Assembly (NCBI RefSeq): GCF_052118845.1
Contig: NZ_JBQKGJ010000026.1
Location: forward strand, 1 to 55,581
Length of the DNA: 55,581 nucleotides
Source: Bilifractor sp002394235
Lineage (GTDB): Bacteria > Bacillota > Clostridia > Lachnospirales > Lachnospiraceae
Reading direction: 5' to 3'
The notes under the pieces: model-generated
The model's database searches: none
Told to the model about the DNA's origin: nothing
Seen by the model: the letters and a program-made list of their open reading frames with translations, nothing else
Made by a program: the position numbers and the translations under genes
Shown: positions 24,315 through 32,651 of the stretch, piece after piece
Position numbering within the stretch: the first letter of the stretch is position 1
How the letters are laid out: every line of letters begins with the position of its first letter

Positions 24315-25292
24315 ATGAAAACAGCATTTTTGTATGCCGGTCAGGGAAGCCAGCATGCCGGCATGGGCAGGGATTTGTATGAGGCATATCCGACATTTGC
24401 CGAAGAAGTGGACAAGGCGGACGCGGTGCTGAATTTTGATCTGAAGAGAATGATGTTTGAGGGACCGGAGGAGGAGCTCTCGCGGACTGCTTACACCCAG
24501 CCGTGTCTGGCTGCCTTTGCCGCGGGAATGGCAGCGGTTCTGACCGAACGTGGAATCCGTCCGGATTATGTGGCAGGACTCAGCCTCGGCGAATATAGCG
24601 CGCTGCATGCGGCGGGTGTTTTTTCCACCGAGGAGCTGATCCGGATTACGGCATTCCGCGGGCAGGCGATGTCGAGAGCCGGAGAGGGACTGGATACAAA
24701 AATGTGCGCCATTCTGGGACTTCCTGCTGAAAAGACGGCGGAGATCGCGCAGAAGGCTGCAAAAGAGACCGGGAGTATTGTGGAAGTATCCAACTACAAC
24801 GCAAAAGGACAGAATGTAATCTCCGGTTTTGCAGAAGCTGTGACCCGGGCGGAGGAGATTGCAAAGGAAGAGGGCGCGAGAAGATGCATGGAGCTGAAGG
24901 TCAGCTCTGCTTTTCATACATCGCTGATGGCTCCCGCTTCCCAGGAGCTTCATGAACTGTTCGGCAGGACAGCGTTCGGAAAAATGAGCATTCCGGTTCT
25001 TTTCAACACGCTGGGAGGTCCGTCGGACACGAGAGGAAGACGGATCGATGATACCTCCCTGAGCCCGTCTGCGTACACGCAGGCTGATGTAAAGACGATT
25101 GGCGCTCTGCTTGAAAAACAGGTGATGTCGAGTGTGAGGATGGCGCAGACGATCGAGTGGCTGAAGGATGCCGGCGTCGAGAAAATCATCGAGATCGGTC
25201 CGGGACATGTGCTTGCCGGATTTGTCAGCCGGACGGTAAAAGGAATGGAAACCGTCTCACTTGATACGGCGGAGGATGTGGCGGCCCTGTGA
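24315..25292 (+). CDS. fabD: Malonyl-CoA:ACP transacylase (FabD)
   Basis: A 325-residue acyltransferase loading malonyl onto ACP. It starts TAFLYAGQGSQHAGMGRDLYE. The nucleophile serine is in GLSLGEYSAL; leucine replaces the histidine of the classic GHSLG, a variant I regard as common in Clostridia. The catalytic histidine is in SSAFHTSLM, and the substrate arginine in TAFRGQAM. AAGGGAG precedes ATG 24315. The 88-bp junction with fabK holds short AATAAGAGA-type repeats. Confidence 0.94.
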   Translation: MKTAFLYAGQGSQHAGMGRDLYEAYPTFAEEVDKADAVLNFDLKRMMFEGPEEELSRTAYTQPCLAAFAAGMAAVLTERGIRPDYVAGLSLGEYSALHAAGVFSTEELIRITAFRGQAMSRAGEGLDTKMCAILGLPAEKTAEIAQKAAKETGSIVEVSNYNAKGQNVISGFAEAVTRAEEIAKEEGARRCMELKVSSAFHTSLMAPASQELHELFGRTAFGKMSIPVLFNTLGGPSDTRGRRIDDTSLSPSAYTQADVKTIGALLEKQVMSSVRMAQTIEWLKDAGVEKIIEIGPGHVLAGFVSRTVKGMETVSLDTAEDVAAL

Positions 25293-25448
25293 GAGCGCGG
25301 CGGCATTGCATCGTTTACAAGAGCGGTTTAACAGAGAAGAAGGTTGTGTCTCTGTGAGAGCGCGAAGACTGCTATGCAGAAGGTTGTCAACTACCAGCAA
25401 CCAAAAGGCAGTGGGTTTCCGCCTGCAGCAAACGAAAGGATTATATTT

Positions 25449-26192
25449 ATGAATTCAGAAAATCAGACAGCAATAGTAACCGGAGGCAGCGGCGGAATCG
25501 GCAGAGCGGTCTGCAGAGCGCTCGCTGAAAAGGGAATTCATGTCGTGATCAATTATTCTCATAATGAGGCGGCAGCGAAGGAAACGGAAAGACTCTGCCG
25601 GGAATGCGGAGTTCAGACGCTTCTGGTGCAGGCGGATATATCCGACAGCGCGGATTGTGACCGGATGTTCCGTGAGGCGCAGAAGCTGACCGGAAGAATC
25701 GATATTCTGGTGAACAATGCCGGAATCACAAAGGACAGCCTGCTGCTGATGATGAAGGAGGAGGACTTCGACAGAGTCATTCACGTGAATCTGTATGGCA
25801 CCTTCTACTGTATGAAGAAGGCGTCGAGGATTATGCTGCGGCAGAAATATGGAAGGATTGTCAGTATATCGAGCATTGTGGGAATTCACGGGAATCCGGG
25901 ACAGGTCAATTACGCGGCTAGCAAGGCGGGGATTATCGGGATGACAAAATCCCTGGCGAAGGAACTCGCAGGGCGGAATATAACGGTAAATGCCGTTGCC
26001 CCCGGAATGATCGATACGGAGATGACGGAAGCTCTTTCGGATGCCGCAAAGGAGGCCATGCTTTCGGGGATACCGATGGGACGTGCAGGCAGGGCGGAAG
26101 AGGTTGCCGCGGCGGTCGCCTTTCTGGCATCGGAGGAAGCCTCCTATATCACCGGTCAGGTGCTCGGCGCAGACGGCGGAATGGGATGCTGA
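25449..26192 (+). CDS. fabG: 3-oxoacyl-ACP reductase (FabG)
   Basis: A 247-residue NADPH-dependent SDR enzyme reducing 3-oxoacyl-ACP. TGGSGGIGRAV is the cofactor loop, NNAGITKDSLLL the NNAG motif, the catalytic serine is in SISSIVGIHGNPGQ and the YxxxK pair in NYAASKAG. It ends GQVLGADGGMGC. The frame is open from 25344, but AAAGGA before ATG 25449 and the family N-terminus fix the start. Confidence 0.95.
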   Translation: MNSENQTAIVTGGSGGIGRAVCRALAEKGIHVVINYSHNEAAAKETERLCRECGVQTLLVQADISDSADCDRMFREAQKLTGRIDILVNNAGITKDSLLLMMKEEDFDRVIHVNLYGTFYCMKKASRIMLRQKYGRIVSISSIVGIHGNPGQVNYAASKAGIIGMTKSLAKELAGRNITVNAVAPGMIDTEMTEALSDAAKEAMLSGIPMGRAGRAEEVAAAVAFLASEEASYITGQVLGADGGMGC

Positions 26193-26220
26193 AGAAGGAA
26201 CGGCGGAATATAAGACTCTG

Positions 26221-26340
26221 GCACAGATGGCAGAAGAAGAGGCCGGAGAGGTCAGCAGTACAAGATACCGGAGTGGACGGCAGAAGATAAAGTTGCCGGC
26301 GCAGATGGCAGAAGAAGATACCGGAGTGGACGGCAGAATA
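26221..26340. repeat. Composite direct repeats between fabG and fabF
   Basis: GCACAGATGGCAGAAGAAGA at 26221 recurs as GCGCAGATGGCAGAAGAAGA at 26300. AGATACCGGAGTGGACGGCA at 26263 recurs at 26317. The junction of about 180 bp is made almost entirely of these pieces. Confidence 0.9.
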
Positions 26341-26372
26341 GATTCTGAGAAATGGACAGATTGGAGAAACAC

Positions 26373-27635
26373 ATGAGACGAAGAGTAGTGATTACCGGGC
26401 TCGGAATTGTATGCCCGATCGGAAATGACAAGGAAGAGGTCTGGAGCAGTGTAAAGGCAGGCGGATGCGGGATCGGACCGATCACGCTCTATGATCCTGC
26501 AGAGCAGAAGGTAAAGCTTGCCGGTGAAGTAAAAGATCTCAAATTGGACGACTACGTGGATAAGCGGGAGGCACGGAAGATGGACCGCTACACACAGTTC
26601 GCCATGGTGGCAGCGAAGCAGGCGATGACCGATTCCGGTCTTCTCGGGCTCGATGAGCCGAGAGACAGGTGGGGCGTCATCATGTCGAGCGGCATCGGGG
26701 GCATCGGGACAATCGAGAACGAAAAGGTTCGCGGGATGGAGAAAGGCTATGACCGTGTATCGCCTTATTTCATACCGATGTCAATTGCAAATATGGCTGC
26801 CGGTCACATCGCAATTGAATACGGACTGCACGGAATGTGTACTTCTGTCGTAACCGCATGTGCCAGCGCGGCAAATGCAATCGGAGAATCCTTTCGACAT
26901 ATCCGTGATGGATACGGCGATGTCATGGTAGCCGGAGGAGCCGAAGCGGCAATCACACCTCTGTGCATGGGAGGATTCACTTCCCTGAAGGCACTTACGA
27001 CAGCTGCCGATCCGGCACGCGCATCAATTCCGTTCGACGCAGAAAGAAGCGGATTCGTTATGGGAGAGGGAGCCGGCGCACTGATTCTCGAGGAATATGA
27101 GCACGCCAGAAAACGCGGAGCTCAGATTTACGCGGAAATTGTGGGCTATGGGGCAAACTGTGACGCCTATCACATCACGGCGCCGTCGCCGGAAGGAACC
27201 GGAGCAGAGCAATGCATGCGTCTGGCAATGGAGGATGCGGGTATCTCACCTGCAGAGGTAGATTATATCAATGCACACGGGACATCCACAAAGATGAATG
27301 ATTCCTGCGAGTCAGCGGCGATCCGCCGGATCTTCGGCGACGATGTGAAACGTGTCCGGGTAAGCTCCACAAAATCCATGACCGGTCATCTTCTGGGCGC
27401 GAGCGCAGCGGTAGAAGCGGTGATCACAGTGGAGGCAGTTCAGAGGGATTTTGTTCCGCCTACTGTGAATTATAAAGTTCCGGATCCGGAATGCAGCCTG
27501 GAGGTTGTTCCGGGAAATGGCTATCCGATGAAAATCAGCTACGCCCTTTCGAACTCCTTCGGATTCGGCGGACATAACGTCACCCTTGTATTTCGGAAAG
27601 CAGAAGACAGTTCCGATGAAGGGAAAAACAGCTGA
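26373..27635 (+). CDS. fabF: 3-oxoacyl-ACP synthase II (FabF)
   Basis: A 420-residue elongating condensing enzyme. It starts RRRVVITGLGIVCPIGN. The active-site cysteine is in SVVTACASAANAIG, the two histidines are in NAHGTSTKMND and KSMTGHLLGASAAVE, and the C-terminal FGFGGHNVTL loop is intact. TTGGAG is 6 bases before ATG 26373; an in-frame ATG at 26352 lacks such a site. Confidence 0.95.
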   Translation: MRRRVVITGLGIVCPIGNDKEEVWSSVKAGGCGIGPITLYDPAEQKVKLAGEVKDLKLDDYVDKREARKMDRYTQFAMVAAKQAMTDSGLLGLDEPRDRWGVIMSSGIGGIGTIENEKVRGMEKGYDRVSPYFIPMSIANMAAGHIAIEYGLHGMCTSVVTACASAANAIGESFRHIRDGYGDVMVAGGAEAAITPLCMGGFTSLKALTTAADPARASIPFDAERSGFVMGEGAGALILEEYEHARKRGAQIYAEIVGYGANCDAYHITAPSPEGTGAEQCMRLAMEDAGISPAEVDYINAHGTSTKMNDSCESAAIRRIFGDDVKRVRVSSTKSMTGHLLGASAAVEAVITVEAVQRDFVPPTVNYKVPDPECSLEVVPGNGYPMKISYALSNSFGFGGHNVTLVFRKAEDSSDEGKNS

Positions 27636-27665
27636 CAACAAACTGTTGTTTGAATGTGAAAAAAA

Positions 27666-27726
27666 TCATGGCATCGTGCATGGGAATGGAAAGTAAAAAA
27701 GGTCACGGCATTGTGCCATGGAAATG
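27666..27726. repeat. 23-24-bp direct repeat between fabF and fabZ
   Basis: TCATGGCATCGTGCATGGGA (27666-) and TCACGGCATTGTGCCATGGA (27703-27726) are imperfect copies offset 37 bp. Confidence 0.75.
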
Positions 27727-27783
27727 AGTGAAAATCAGATACAGACGCAGCTTTATTCAAGTGAAAGAAAAGAGCAGAAAACC

Positions 27784-28221
27784 ATGCAGTTTAATTCAGA
27801 TGAAATTAAAAAAATACTTCCCCATCGCTACCCGTTTCTGCTGGTGGACCGGATCACAGCCTGTGAGCCCGGTAAGTATGCAGACGGCCGCAAATGCGTC
27901 TCGGTCAACGAGATGCAGTTCTGCGGACATTTTCCGGTACAGTCGGTGATGCCGGGCGTTCTGGTCCTTGAGGCTCTTGCGCAGACCGGTGCCGTCGCAT
28001 TGCTGACGGAAGAAGAGAATAAGGGGAAGCTTGTATTTTTCGGCGGTGTCAAACAGGCGCGGTTCCGCAGACCGATTATACCCGGAGACGTCATTGAGAT
28101 GCATTGCGAGATAATCGGAAGAAAAGGCCCCATAGGTTTTGGAAAAGCAGTCGCCACTGTGGACGGCAAGACTGCTGTTACGGCCGAACTCTCTTTTGCA
28201 ATAACAGACCCGAAAGAATAA
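27784..28221 (+). CDS. fabZ: 3-hydroxyacyl-ACP dehydratase (FabZ)
   Basis: A 145-residue hotdog-fold dehydratase making trans-2-enoyl-ACP. ILPHRYPFLLVDRI carries the catalytic histidine, and the helix PGVLVLEALAQTGA the catalytic glutamate. The N-terminus fits ATG 27784; in-frame ATGs at 27718 and 27724 would add about 20 residues that are not typical, and none of the three has a strong ribosome site. No fabA or fabM is present, so how unsaturated chains are made is not shown. Confidence 0.93.
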   Translation: MQFNSDEIKKILPHRYPFLLVDRITACEPGKYADGRKCVSVNEMQFCGHFPVQSVMPGVLVLEALAQTGAVALLTEEENKGKLVFFGGVKQARFRRPIIPGDVIEMHCEIIGRKGPIGFGKAVATVDGKTAVTAELSFAITDPKE

Positions 28222-28333
28222 ATCAGAACTCTGAACGCAGAATGATTTTCCATTTACGATGCAGAATCAATTTTCATTCACAACGCAGAGTGAAAGATCC
28301 GAAGGCGATATGGACAAATTGCACAGAGATTCT

Positions 28334-28488
28334 TGATGTGCTAATATTTAGTGTATAAGCTCTTCGAAAACGCAGACAGGTCGCCTGCCGCGAAGCGCGC
28401 GTAAGAGACTGTATGCGATTTCGAAGGCAACAGGTATGAGCACGAAGTGACGCTGGGACTTATACAGTGTATGGCACAATGTATCGTA
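28334..28488 (+). promoter_or_regulatory. Leader element, copy A, with a possible internal promoter, before the FabT-like gene
   Basis: A -10-like TATAAG (28354-28359) with TTGATG upstream (short 15-bp spacer) precedes a structured segment. The outer stem pairs CTTCGAAA (28362-28369) with TTTCGAAG (28419-28426), with an inner GCAG/CTGC hairpin. The segment shares its head with copy B (41508-41600), its middle and tail with copy C (34224-34316). The tail TATACAGTGTATGGCACAAT starts at 28461. Confidence 0.6.
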
Positions 28489-28530
28489 TGGGGGATTATT
28501 CTATATTTCGCAGTCCGGGGGGAGGTATTT

Positions 28531-29049
28531 ATGAGTTCTGCAGGAGATGAGCTAAAAGAAAAAGCAAGGAAGACGAAGGAGCTTTTCACAGAGGTGTATA
28601 CAAACTTCAAGCTGCACTTTTACCGGGAGGTGTTCCGGAATTTTGACAACCGTGAGGCGACGCTCACCACGGTGGAAACCTTCTGCATGGAAGTAATCTA
28701 TGCCATGAAGAATCCGACGATCAATGAATTCGCCAGTTTTATTCAAATCTCGTCGCCCAATGCCGCCTATAAGGTGAACAGTCTGATTCGGAAGGGATAT
28801 CTGCAGAAGATCAGGTCAAGGCAGGATCACAGGGAGTATTACCTTCAGGTCACGCAGAAGTACATCGATTACTATAATGTCAGCAGCTCGTATGTAGACA
28901 GAGTTCTGGACAAGGTTGAGGGCAAGATGAGCGAGAAAGAGATCGAGGATTTCTATCATACCCTGACAATTATCCAGGAGGAGCAGATGAAGGATGTACC
29001 GTTCTACAGCAGGGATCGGGAAGTAATGCCAGGAGATAATGCAGAATAA
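28531..29049 (+). CDS. MarR-family regulator, FabT-like, of the fatty-acid cluster
   Basis: A 172-residue winged-helix protein. The DNA-binding region spans about residues 65-110 (PTINEFASFIQISSPNAAYKVNSLIRKGYLQKIRSRQDHRE). The position at the end of a fab operon, with the MarR fold, matches FabT of lactic-acid bacteria, which represses fab genes with acyl-ACP as corepressor. GGGGGGAGG is 6 bases before ATG 28531; an upstream start at 28447 lies inside the leader element and is rejected. It is the obvious candidate to bind the TATTTAnnTAAATA palindromes at the operon promoter; this is inference. Confidence 0.85.
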   Translation: MSSAGDELKEKARKTKELFTEVYTNFKLHFYREVFRNFDNREATLTTVETFCMEVIYAMKNPTINEFASFIQISSPNAAYKVNSLIRKGYLQKIRSRQDHREYYLQVTQKYIDYYNVSSSYVDRVLDKVEGKMSEKEIEDFYHTLTIIQEEQMKDVPFYSRDREVMPGDNAE

Positions 29050-29053
29050 AACG

Positions 29054-29143
29054 GAACAGAAAAGACAGAACAGAAAAGACAGAACAGAAAAGACAGAACA
29101 GAAAAGACAGAATAGAAAAGACAGAGTAGGAAGGACAGAGTAG
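29054..29143. repeat. 14-bp tandem repeat, about six copies, after the FabT-like gene
   Basis: The unit GAACAGAAAAGACA runs from 29054 with increasing decay toward 29137. It begins 5 bp after the stop codon. Confidence 0.92.
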
Positions 29144-29171
29144 CTAAAACAAGACAGATAAAACAGAATAA

Positions 29172-29266
29172 CGAGATAAAACACGCTGCGCGAGTTTTAT
29201 CTCGCTATCGCGACGCTCGCCGCACACGAATACTTTGCATTCGGCTGCGGCTCACTGTTCGCGTAA
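29172..29266 (-). repeat. Terminator-associated 95-bp element, copy 2 (inverted)
   Basis: The reverse complement is identical to copy 1 except one base. Its TTACGCG end faces right and joins GTTTTATTT, the T-run of the hairpin at 29274-29323 read on the minus strand. Confidence 0.92.
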
Positions 29267-29323
29267 ATAAAACGGAAGTCCTGTATAGTTGAAATTGAAA
29301 GGGGGATACTATACAGGACTTCC
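29267..29323 (-). terminator. 16-bp hairpin, terminator-like on the minus strand
   Basis: Arms GGAAGTCCTGTATAGT (29274-29289) and its complement (29308-29323), 18-nt loop. On the minus strand it is followed by GTTTTATTT; on the plus strand only by TTTG. No minus-strand gene lies to its right in the window. Confidence 0.75.
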
Positions 29324-29497
29324 TTTGATGAAAGTGAAAGGATTTATATGAAAGCCATAGTAAATGGCTGTGGCTGGCCGGTTAGATGCAGCGCAGTGTC
29401 GGACATCTGATCATCCAACACACTCCTGCGGAGCATTGCGTCAGGGATTGTAAAAACCCCGGATCACCGCTTACGAATAACCTTGTTTCATTTATGT

Positions 29498-29526
29498 TTG
29501 TAGAATACACCGGTATTTGTTATAAT
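29498..29526 (+). promoter_or_regulatory. Sigma-A promoter of the AraC-family gene
   Basis: TTGTAG (29498-29503), 17-bp spacer, perfect TATAAT (29521-29526) with an extended TG. It excludes the upstream in-frame ATG at 29529. The interval 29324-29497 shows no gene. Confidence 0.82.
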
Positions 29527-29576
29527 ACATGCCAGGTACTTTAAAAAAAGAAGACATTTTTTGCGGAGGAGGATGT

Positions 29577-30464
29577 ATGCTTCCATTATATACCGAGACT
29601 AAGAATAATTTGCAGATTGAGCTGAGACAGTCCGTTCATGCTTCTCCACATCTTCACAAATCGCTGGAGTTTGTATATGTCATGAAGGGTACGCTGGAGC
29701 TCGGGGTAGGAGATATGCTGTACCACATGGAGGAAGGCGATCTGGGCATTGTCTTTCCGGAGCTGATTCATCATTATCAGGTATTCGACAGCTCTGAGTG
29801 CATGGCATATTATCTTCTTGCTTCGCCTTCCATGGCAGATGCTTTCGGGGCTGTCATGCAGCAGAAATCTCCGGAATATCCGGTTATCGCAGCTGAAAAT
29901 GTGCATCCGGATATTCGTTATGCGCTGGATACTCTGTACAAGCTGGACCAGGGAAGCTCTCTCTATTATAAATGGCGGCCGGAAGGCTCTCCGGAAAACA
30001 GAATCCGGGAGGTTCTCCAGCAGGCATATGTGAACGTGATCATGGCGAGATGTTTGCCATGTATTACACTGATTGACAAGTCCATGGTAGGCAGCGATGA
30101 TATCATTTACCGGATGGTTTCGTATATTACCGGAAAGTTCAGGGAGCCGCTCACACTGACGCAGATGGCGCATGATCTCGGAATCAGTCCGTATGCGCTG
30201 TCCAGAATCTTCTCCGGAACCTTCCACCGGAATTTCAATCAGTATCTGAATGAAGTCCGGCTGGAATATGCCGCGGAGCTGCTTCACCGGACCGATGAGC
30301 CGATTACGGACATTTGTATGGATGTCGGGTTCGGCAGCCAGAGAACCTTTAATCGTGTATTTATGGAACATTTTCACACCTCTCCCCGTGAATTTCGCAG
30401 TCATCAGTGGGCGGCCGATGAGGCGCACGGCCGGGGCAAGGATGATGAAACAAGGAGAGCGTAA
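29577..30464 (+). CDS. AraC-family transcriptional regulator with cupin sensor domain
   Basis: A 295-residue regulator. The N-terminal cupin includes HASPHLHKSLEFVYVMKGTLEL and HMEEGDLGIVFPELIHHYQ (about residues 20-80). The C-terminal double helix-turn-helix begins YRMVSYITGKFREPLTLTQMAHDLGISPYALSRIF and ends with the AraC signature ITDICMDVGFGSQRTFNRVFMEHFHTSPREFR. This layout is usual for sugar-responsive activators, but no sugar operon adjoins, so the target is unknown. GGAGGAGG precedes ATG 29577. Confidence 0.9.
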   Translation: MLPLYTETKNNLQIELRQSVHASPHLHKSLEFVYVMKGTLELGVGDMLYHMEEGDLGIVFPELIHHYQVFDSSECMAYYLLASPSMADAFGAVMQQKSPEYPVIAAENVHPDIRYALDTLYKLDQGSSLYYKWRPEGSPENRIREVLQQAYVNVIMARCLPCITLIDKSMVGSDDIIYRMVSYITGKFREPLTLTQMAHDLGISPYALSRIFSGTFHRNFNQYLNEVRLEYAAELLHRTDEPITDICMDVGFGSQRTFNRVFMEHFHTSPREFRSHQWAADEAHGRGKDDETRRA

Positions 30465-30515
30465 CCGGAGGGGAGACCAGCGGGAAACCAGCGGTGAACG
30501 GCCGGAAATGCAAGG

Positions 30516-30565
30516 TTGACAGAATTGTAATATCGGGTATAATCTAATTGCAAGCAATTAATTGC
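30516..30565 (+). promoter_or_regulatory. Promoter and OhrR-type operator of ohrR
   Basis: TTGACA (30516-30521), 16-bp spacer, TATAAT (30538-30543). Just after the -10 lies the perfect palindrome TAATTGC-AA-GCAATTA (30545-30560), overlapped by a second one, GCAATTAATTGC (30554-30565). The AATT-centred form resembles the OhrR boxes of Bacillus, suggesting autorepression. Confidence 0.82.
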
Positions 30566-30588
30566 TGCGCTTGAAGGAGTTTTTGAGA

Positions 30589-31026
30589 ATGAGTAAATAT
30601 GATTGTATCCGGCTGGAAAATCAGCTTTGTTTTCCGTTATATGCAGCCTCGAAGGAGGTTGTGCGAAGATATAAACCGATCCTCGATGAGCTGGATCTTA
30701 CATATACCCAGTACATTACCATGATGGTTCTCTGGGAGAAGAAGCAGACGAATGTCAAGGAGCTTGGCAAATGTCTGTTTCTGGATTCCGGGACATTGAC
30801 GCCGCTTCTGAAGAAACTGGAGCAGAAGGGATATATCATCCGGCATCGCTCGACCCATGATGAACGCAACCTTATGGTGCAGATTACGGAGCGCGGCGAA
30901 GATCTGCAGGAGAGGGCGGTTCAGGTTCCGAAGAAGATGGAAAAGTGTGTGAATCTTGAGCCGGATGAGGCAAAAGAACTGTATCGGCTGCTTTACAAGC
31001 TTCTTGGAGGAATTGAAGAGGATTGA
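30589..31026 (+). CDS. ohrR: OhrR-like organic-hydroperoxide-sensing MarR regulator
   Basis: A 145-residue repressor. LENQLCFPLYAASKEVVRRYKP matches the start of Bacillus OhrR closely and places the reactive cysteine at C14. A second cysteine sits at C6 (YDCIRL). The winged helix includes KCLFLDSGTLTPLLKKLEQKGYIIRHRS and the wing DERNLMVQI. OhrR releases DNA when the cysteine is oxidised by organic peroxides. The usual partner gene ohr is not adjacent; the next gene is a ferredoxin. AAGGAG precedes ATG 30589. Confidence 0.9.
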   Translation: MSKYDCIRLENQLCFPLYAASKEVVRRYKPILDELDLTYTQYITMMVLWEKKQTNVKELGKCLFLDSGTLTPLLKKLEQKGYIIRHRSTHDERNLMVQITERGEDLQERAVQVPKKMEKCVNLEPDEAKELYRLLYKLLGGIEED

Positions 31027-31051
31027 GACGGGCGGTTGACGGAGACGTATC

Positions 31052-31237
31052 ATGGATGAGGAGAATGAATATTATATACAGAGCAGCTGCATGGCATGCG
31101 GGAAGTGCATCACCAAGTGTCCGCAGCACTGTATTGATCTGAAGGGCAGCATGGCGGTGATCCGTCAGGAGGACTGCAGACACTGCGGAGAGTGCAGAGA
31201 CATATGCCCGGTTGGAGCCGTGGCGGTATTTGACTGA
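31052..31237 (+). CDS. Small 2[4Fe-4S] ferredoxin
   Basis: 61 residues with two complete cluster motifs, CMACGKCITKCP and CRHCGECRDICP, as in clostridial ferredoxins. An electron carrier in the cytoplasm; partner unknown. It starts 25 bp after ohrR with GGAG 9 bases before the ATG and no terminator between, so it is probably under the same OhrR-type promoter. Confidence 0.9.
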   Translation: MDEENEYYIQSSCMACGKCITKCPQHCIDLKGSMAVIRQEDCRHCGECRDICPVGAVAVFD

Positions 31238-31344
31238 GGAGTCTGTAGGGCCGGGCGGACTGAACCCGGATTTGGGAGATGCAATTCCGGGTTGATTCTG
31301 AGGGTGCCTTATGGCGGTTTTGAACCGGATAAGTGAACTGGATA

Positions 31345-31392
31345 AAAAAGAGGGCTTTCACACGATGAAATTCGTGTGAAAGTCCTCTTTTT
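31345..31392 (+). terminator. Bidirectional terminator between ferredoxin and glgD
   Basis: A stem of about 19 bp (AAAAGAGGGCTTTCACACG with its complement, one G-T pair) flanked by A-run and T-run, so it can stop transcription from both the + and - strand genes. Its right T-run leads into element copy 3. Confidence 0.92.
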
Positions 31393-31485
31393 ACGCGAAC
31401 AGTGAGCCGCAGCCGAATGCGAAGTATTCGTGTGCGGCGAGCGCCGCGATAGCGAGATAAAACTCGTGCAGCGTGTTTTATCTCG
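31391..31485 (+). repeat. Terminator-associated 95-bp element, copy 3
   Basis: Matches copy 1 at 93 of 95 positions and begins in the T-run of the preceding terminator. It ends 48 bp before the glgD stop codon. Confidence 0.92.
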
Positions 31486-31532
31486 CTATGTCAGAGTGTA
31501 TTGTCAGGTCAAGGCACTGCCTGTCCCTTTGG

Positions 31533-32648
31533 TCAGAGGATGTCGTCGCGCTTAATGTATCCGGGCTTTTCCGGAGTTCCGATGATCTCCTTTGCGTGGA
31601 TGATCTGCGCCCATTTGTCGACAACCTGATTTTCGATATGTACGTCTTTGCCGATCCTGGAATATGCGAGGACGACGCAGTTCTTCACGACGGCACCGTC
31701 CTCGATGGTTACACCACGTCCGATGACACTGTTCTCCACAAGGCCTTTGATCGAGCAGCCGTTGGAGACAAGGGAGTTCCTTACCTCAGCCTGCTCGTAA
31801 TACTTTGTGGGTGCGGCATCACTGGTAACGGTGTAGATCGGCCAGTTATCATGGAAGAGGCTGTTGGCATTGTCGACATCAATCAGATCGAGATTCGCCT
31901 CAAAATAGCTCTTGAAATCGGTAACTGTCGCGAAATATCCGCGGTGAGCGACACCTCGTACATCCAGATCATTTACCTCAGAATTGATGTATTGCGACAG
32001 GGTGTAGATCGAGGAGAGCTTCTGGGCTTCCCGGACCAGAGAGATGAACAGATCCTTCTTCATCACGTAGGTGTCCATGAAGATGTTCTTCGCGTTGGCG
32101 GTTCCTGTGTTGCGCTCGATGGAAAGAACGCCCTTCTGCTTGTTGAGGTCGAGGGTGTCGCAGTGCAGATAGGATTCCTTCGCGTTATTCACATGGTGAT
32201 ACAAAAGAGTAATGTCTGCGCCGGAAGCAACGTGCTGCTCGAGGAGCTCATTGTAGTCCTGCGTATACACCATATAGCTCGGCGCGATAATGACATACTC
32301 CTGTCCCTTCCTGGCAATGATGTTCATGTTCTCGGCAAATGCCGCAATATCTGTATTATATACATCATTGGCGGTGCTGTTGTCAGAGAACAGAAGCTGG
32401 AGCTTACCCTTCTTGGAGTTGATGTTGAATGAGCCTTCATTGCCCAGGTGCTCAGCCAGAGAACGCGGATTCTCTCTTACATAAACCTGAATATTATCGA
32501 TGCCGCTGTTGCTCATATTGGAAATCGGAAAGTCGATGACACGGTATCTTCCGGCAAAGGAGAACGCGCCCATAGGCCGATAGTCCTGCATTCCCGCGAT
32601 TTTGATATGATTGGCGGACGAAGTAATAATTCCAAATGCGGTTGCCAT
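31533..32648 (-). CDS. glgD: GlgD, regulatory subunit-like glucose-1-phosphate adenylyltransferase
   Basis: A 371-residue ADP-glucose pyrophosphorylase homologue. It keeps the nucleotidyltransferase fold and beta-helix C-terminus (SLVSNGCSIKGLVENSVIGRGVTIEDGAVV) and YRVIDFPISNMSNSGIDNI. The N-terminal substrate loop GGxGxRL of the catalytic subunit is missing: it begins MATAFGIITSSANHIKIAGM. In Firmicutes GlgD modulates or supports GlgC in glycogen synthesis. It starts 3 bp after the glgC stop. Confidence 0.92.
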   Translation of the reverse strand: MATAFGIITSSANHIKIAGMQDYRPMGAFSFAGRYRVIDFPISNMSNSGIDNIQVYVRENPRSLAEHLGNEGSFNINSKKGKLQLLFSDNSTANDVYNTDIAAFAENMNIIARKGQEYVIIAPSYMVYTQDYNELLEQHVASGADITLLYHHVNNAKESYLHCDTLDLNKQKGVLSIERNTGTANAKNIFMDTYVMKKDLFISLVREAQKLSSIYTLSQYINSEVNDLDVRGVAHRGYFATVTDFKSYFEANLDLIDVDNANSLFHDNWPIYTVTSDAAPTKYYEQAEVRNSLVSNGCSIKGLVENSVIGRGVTIEDGAVVKNCVVLAYSRIGKDVHIENQVVDKWAQIIHAKEIIGTPEKPGYIKRDDIL

Positions 32649-32651
32649 GAT

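Noticed and set aside
29054..29143. CRISPR array
   Set aside because: The 14-bp units are contiguous with no spacers, and there are no cas genes. The same holds for 193-276 and 17888-17975.
29529..29576. Start of the AraC protein at ATG 29529
   Set aside because: It lies 3 bp after the -10 box; ATG 29577 has GGAGGAGG at the right distance.
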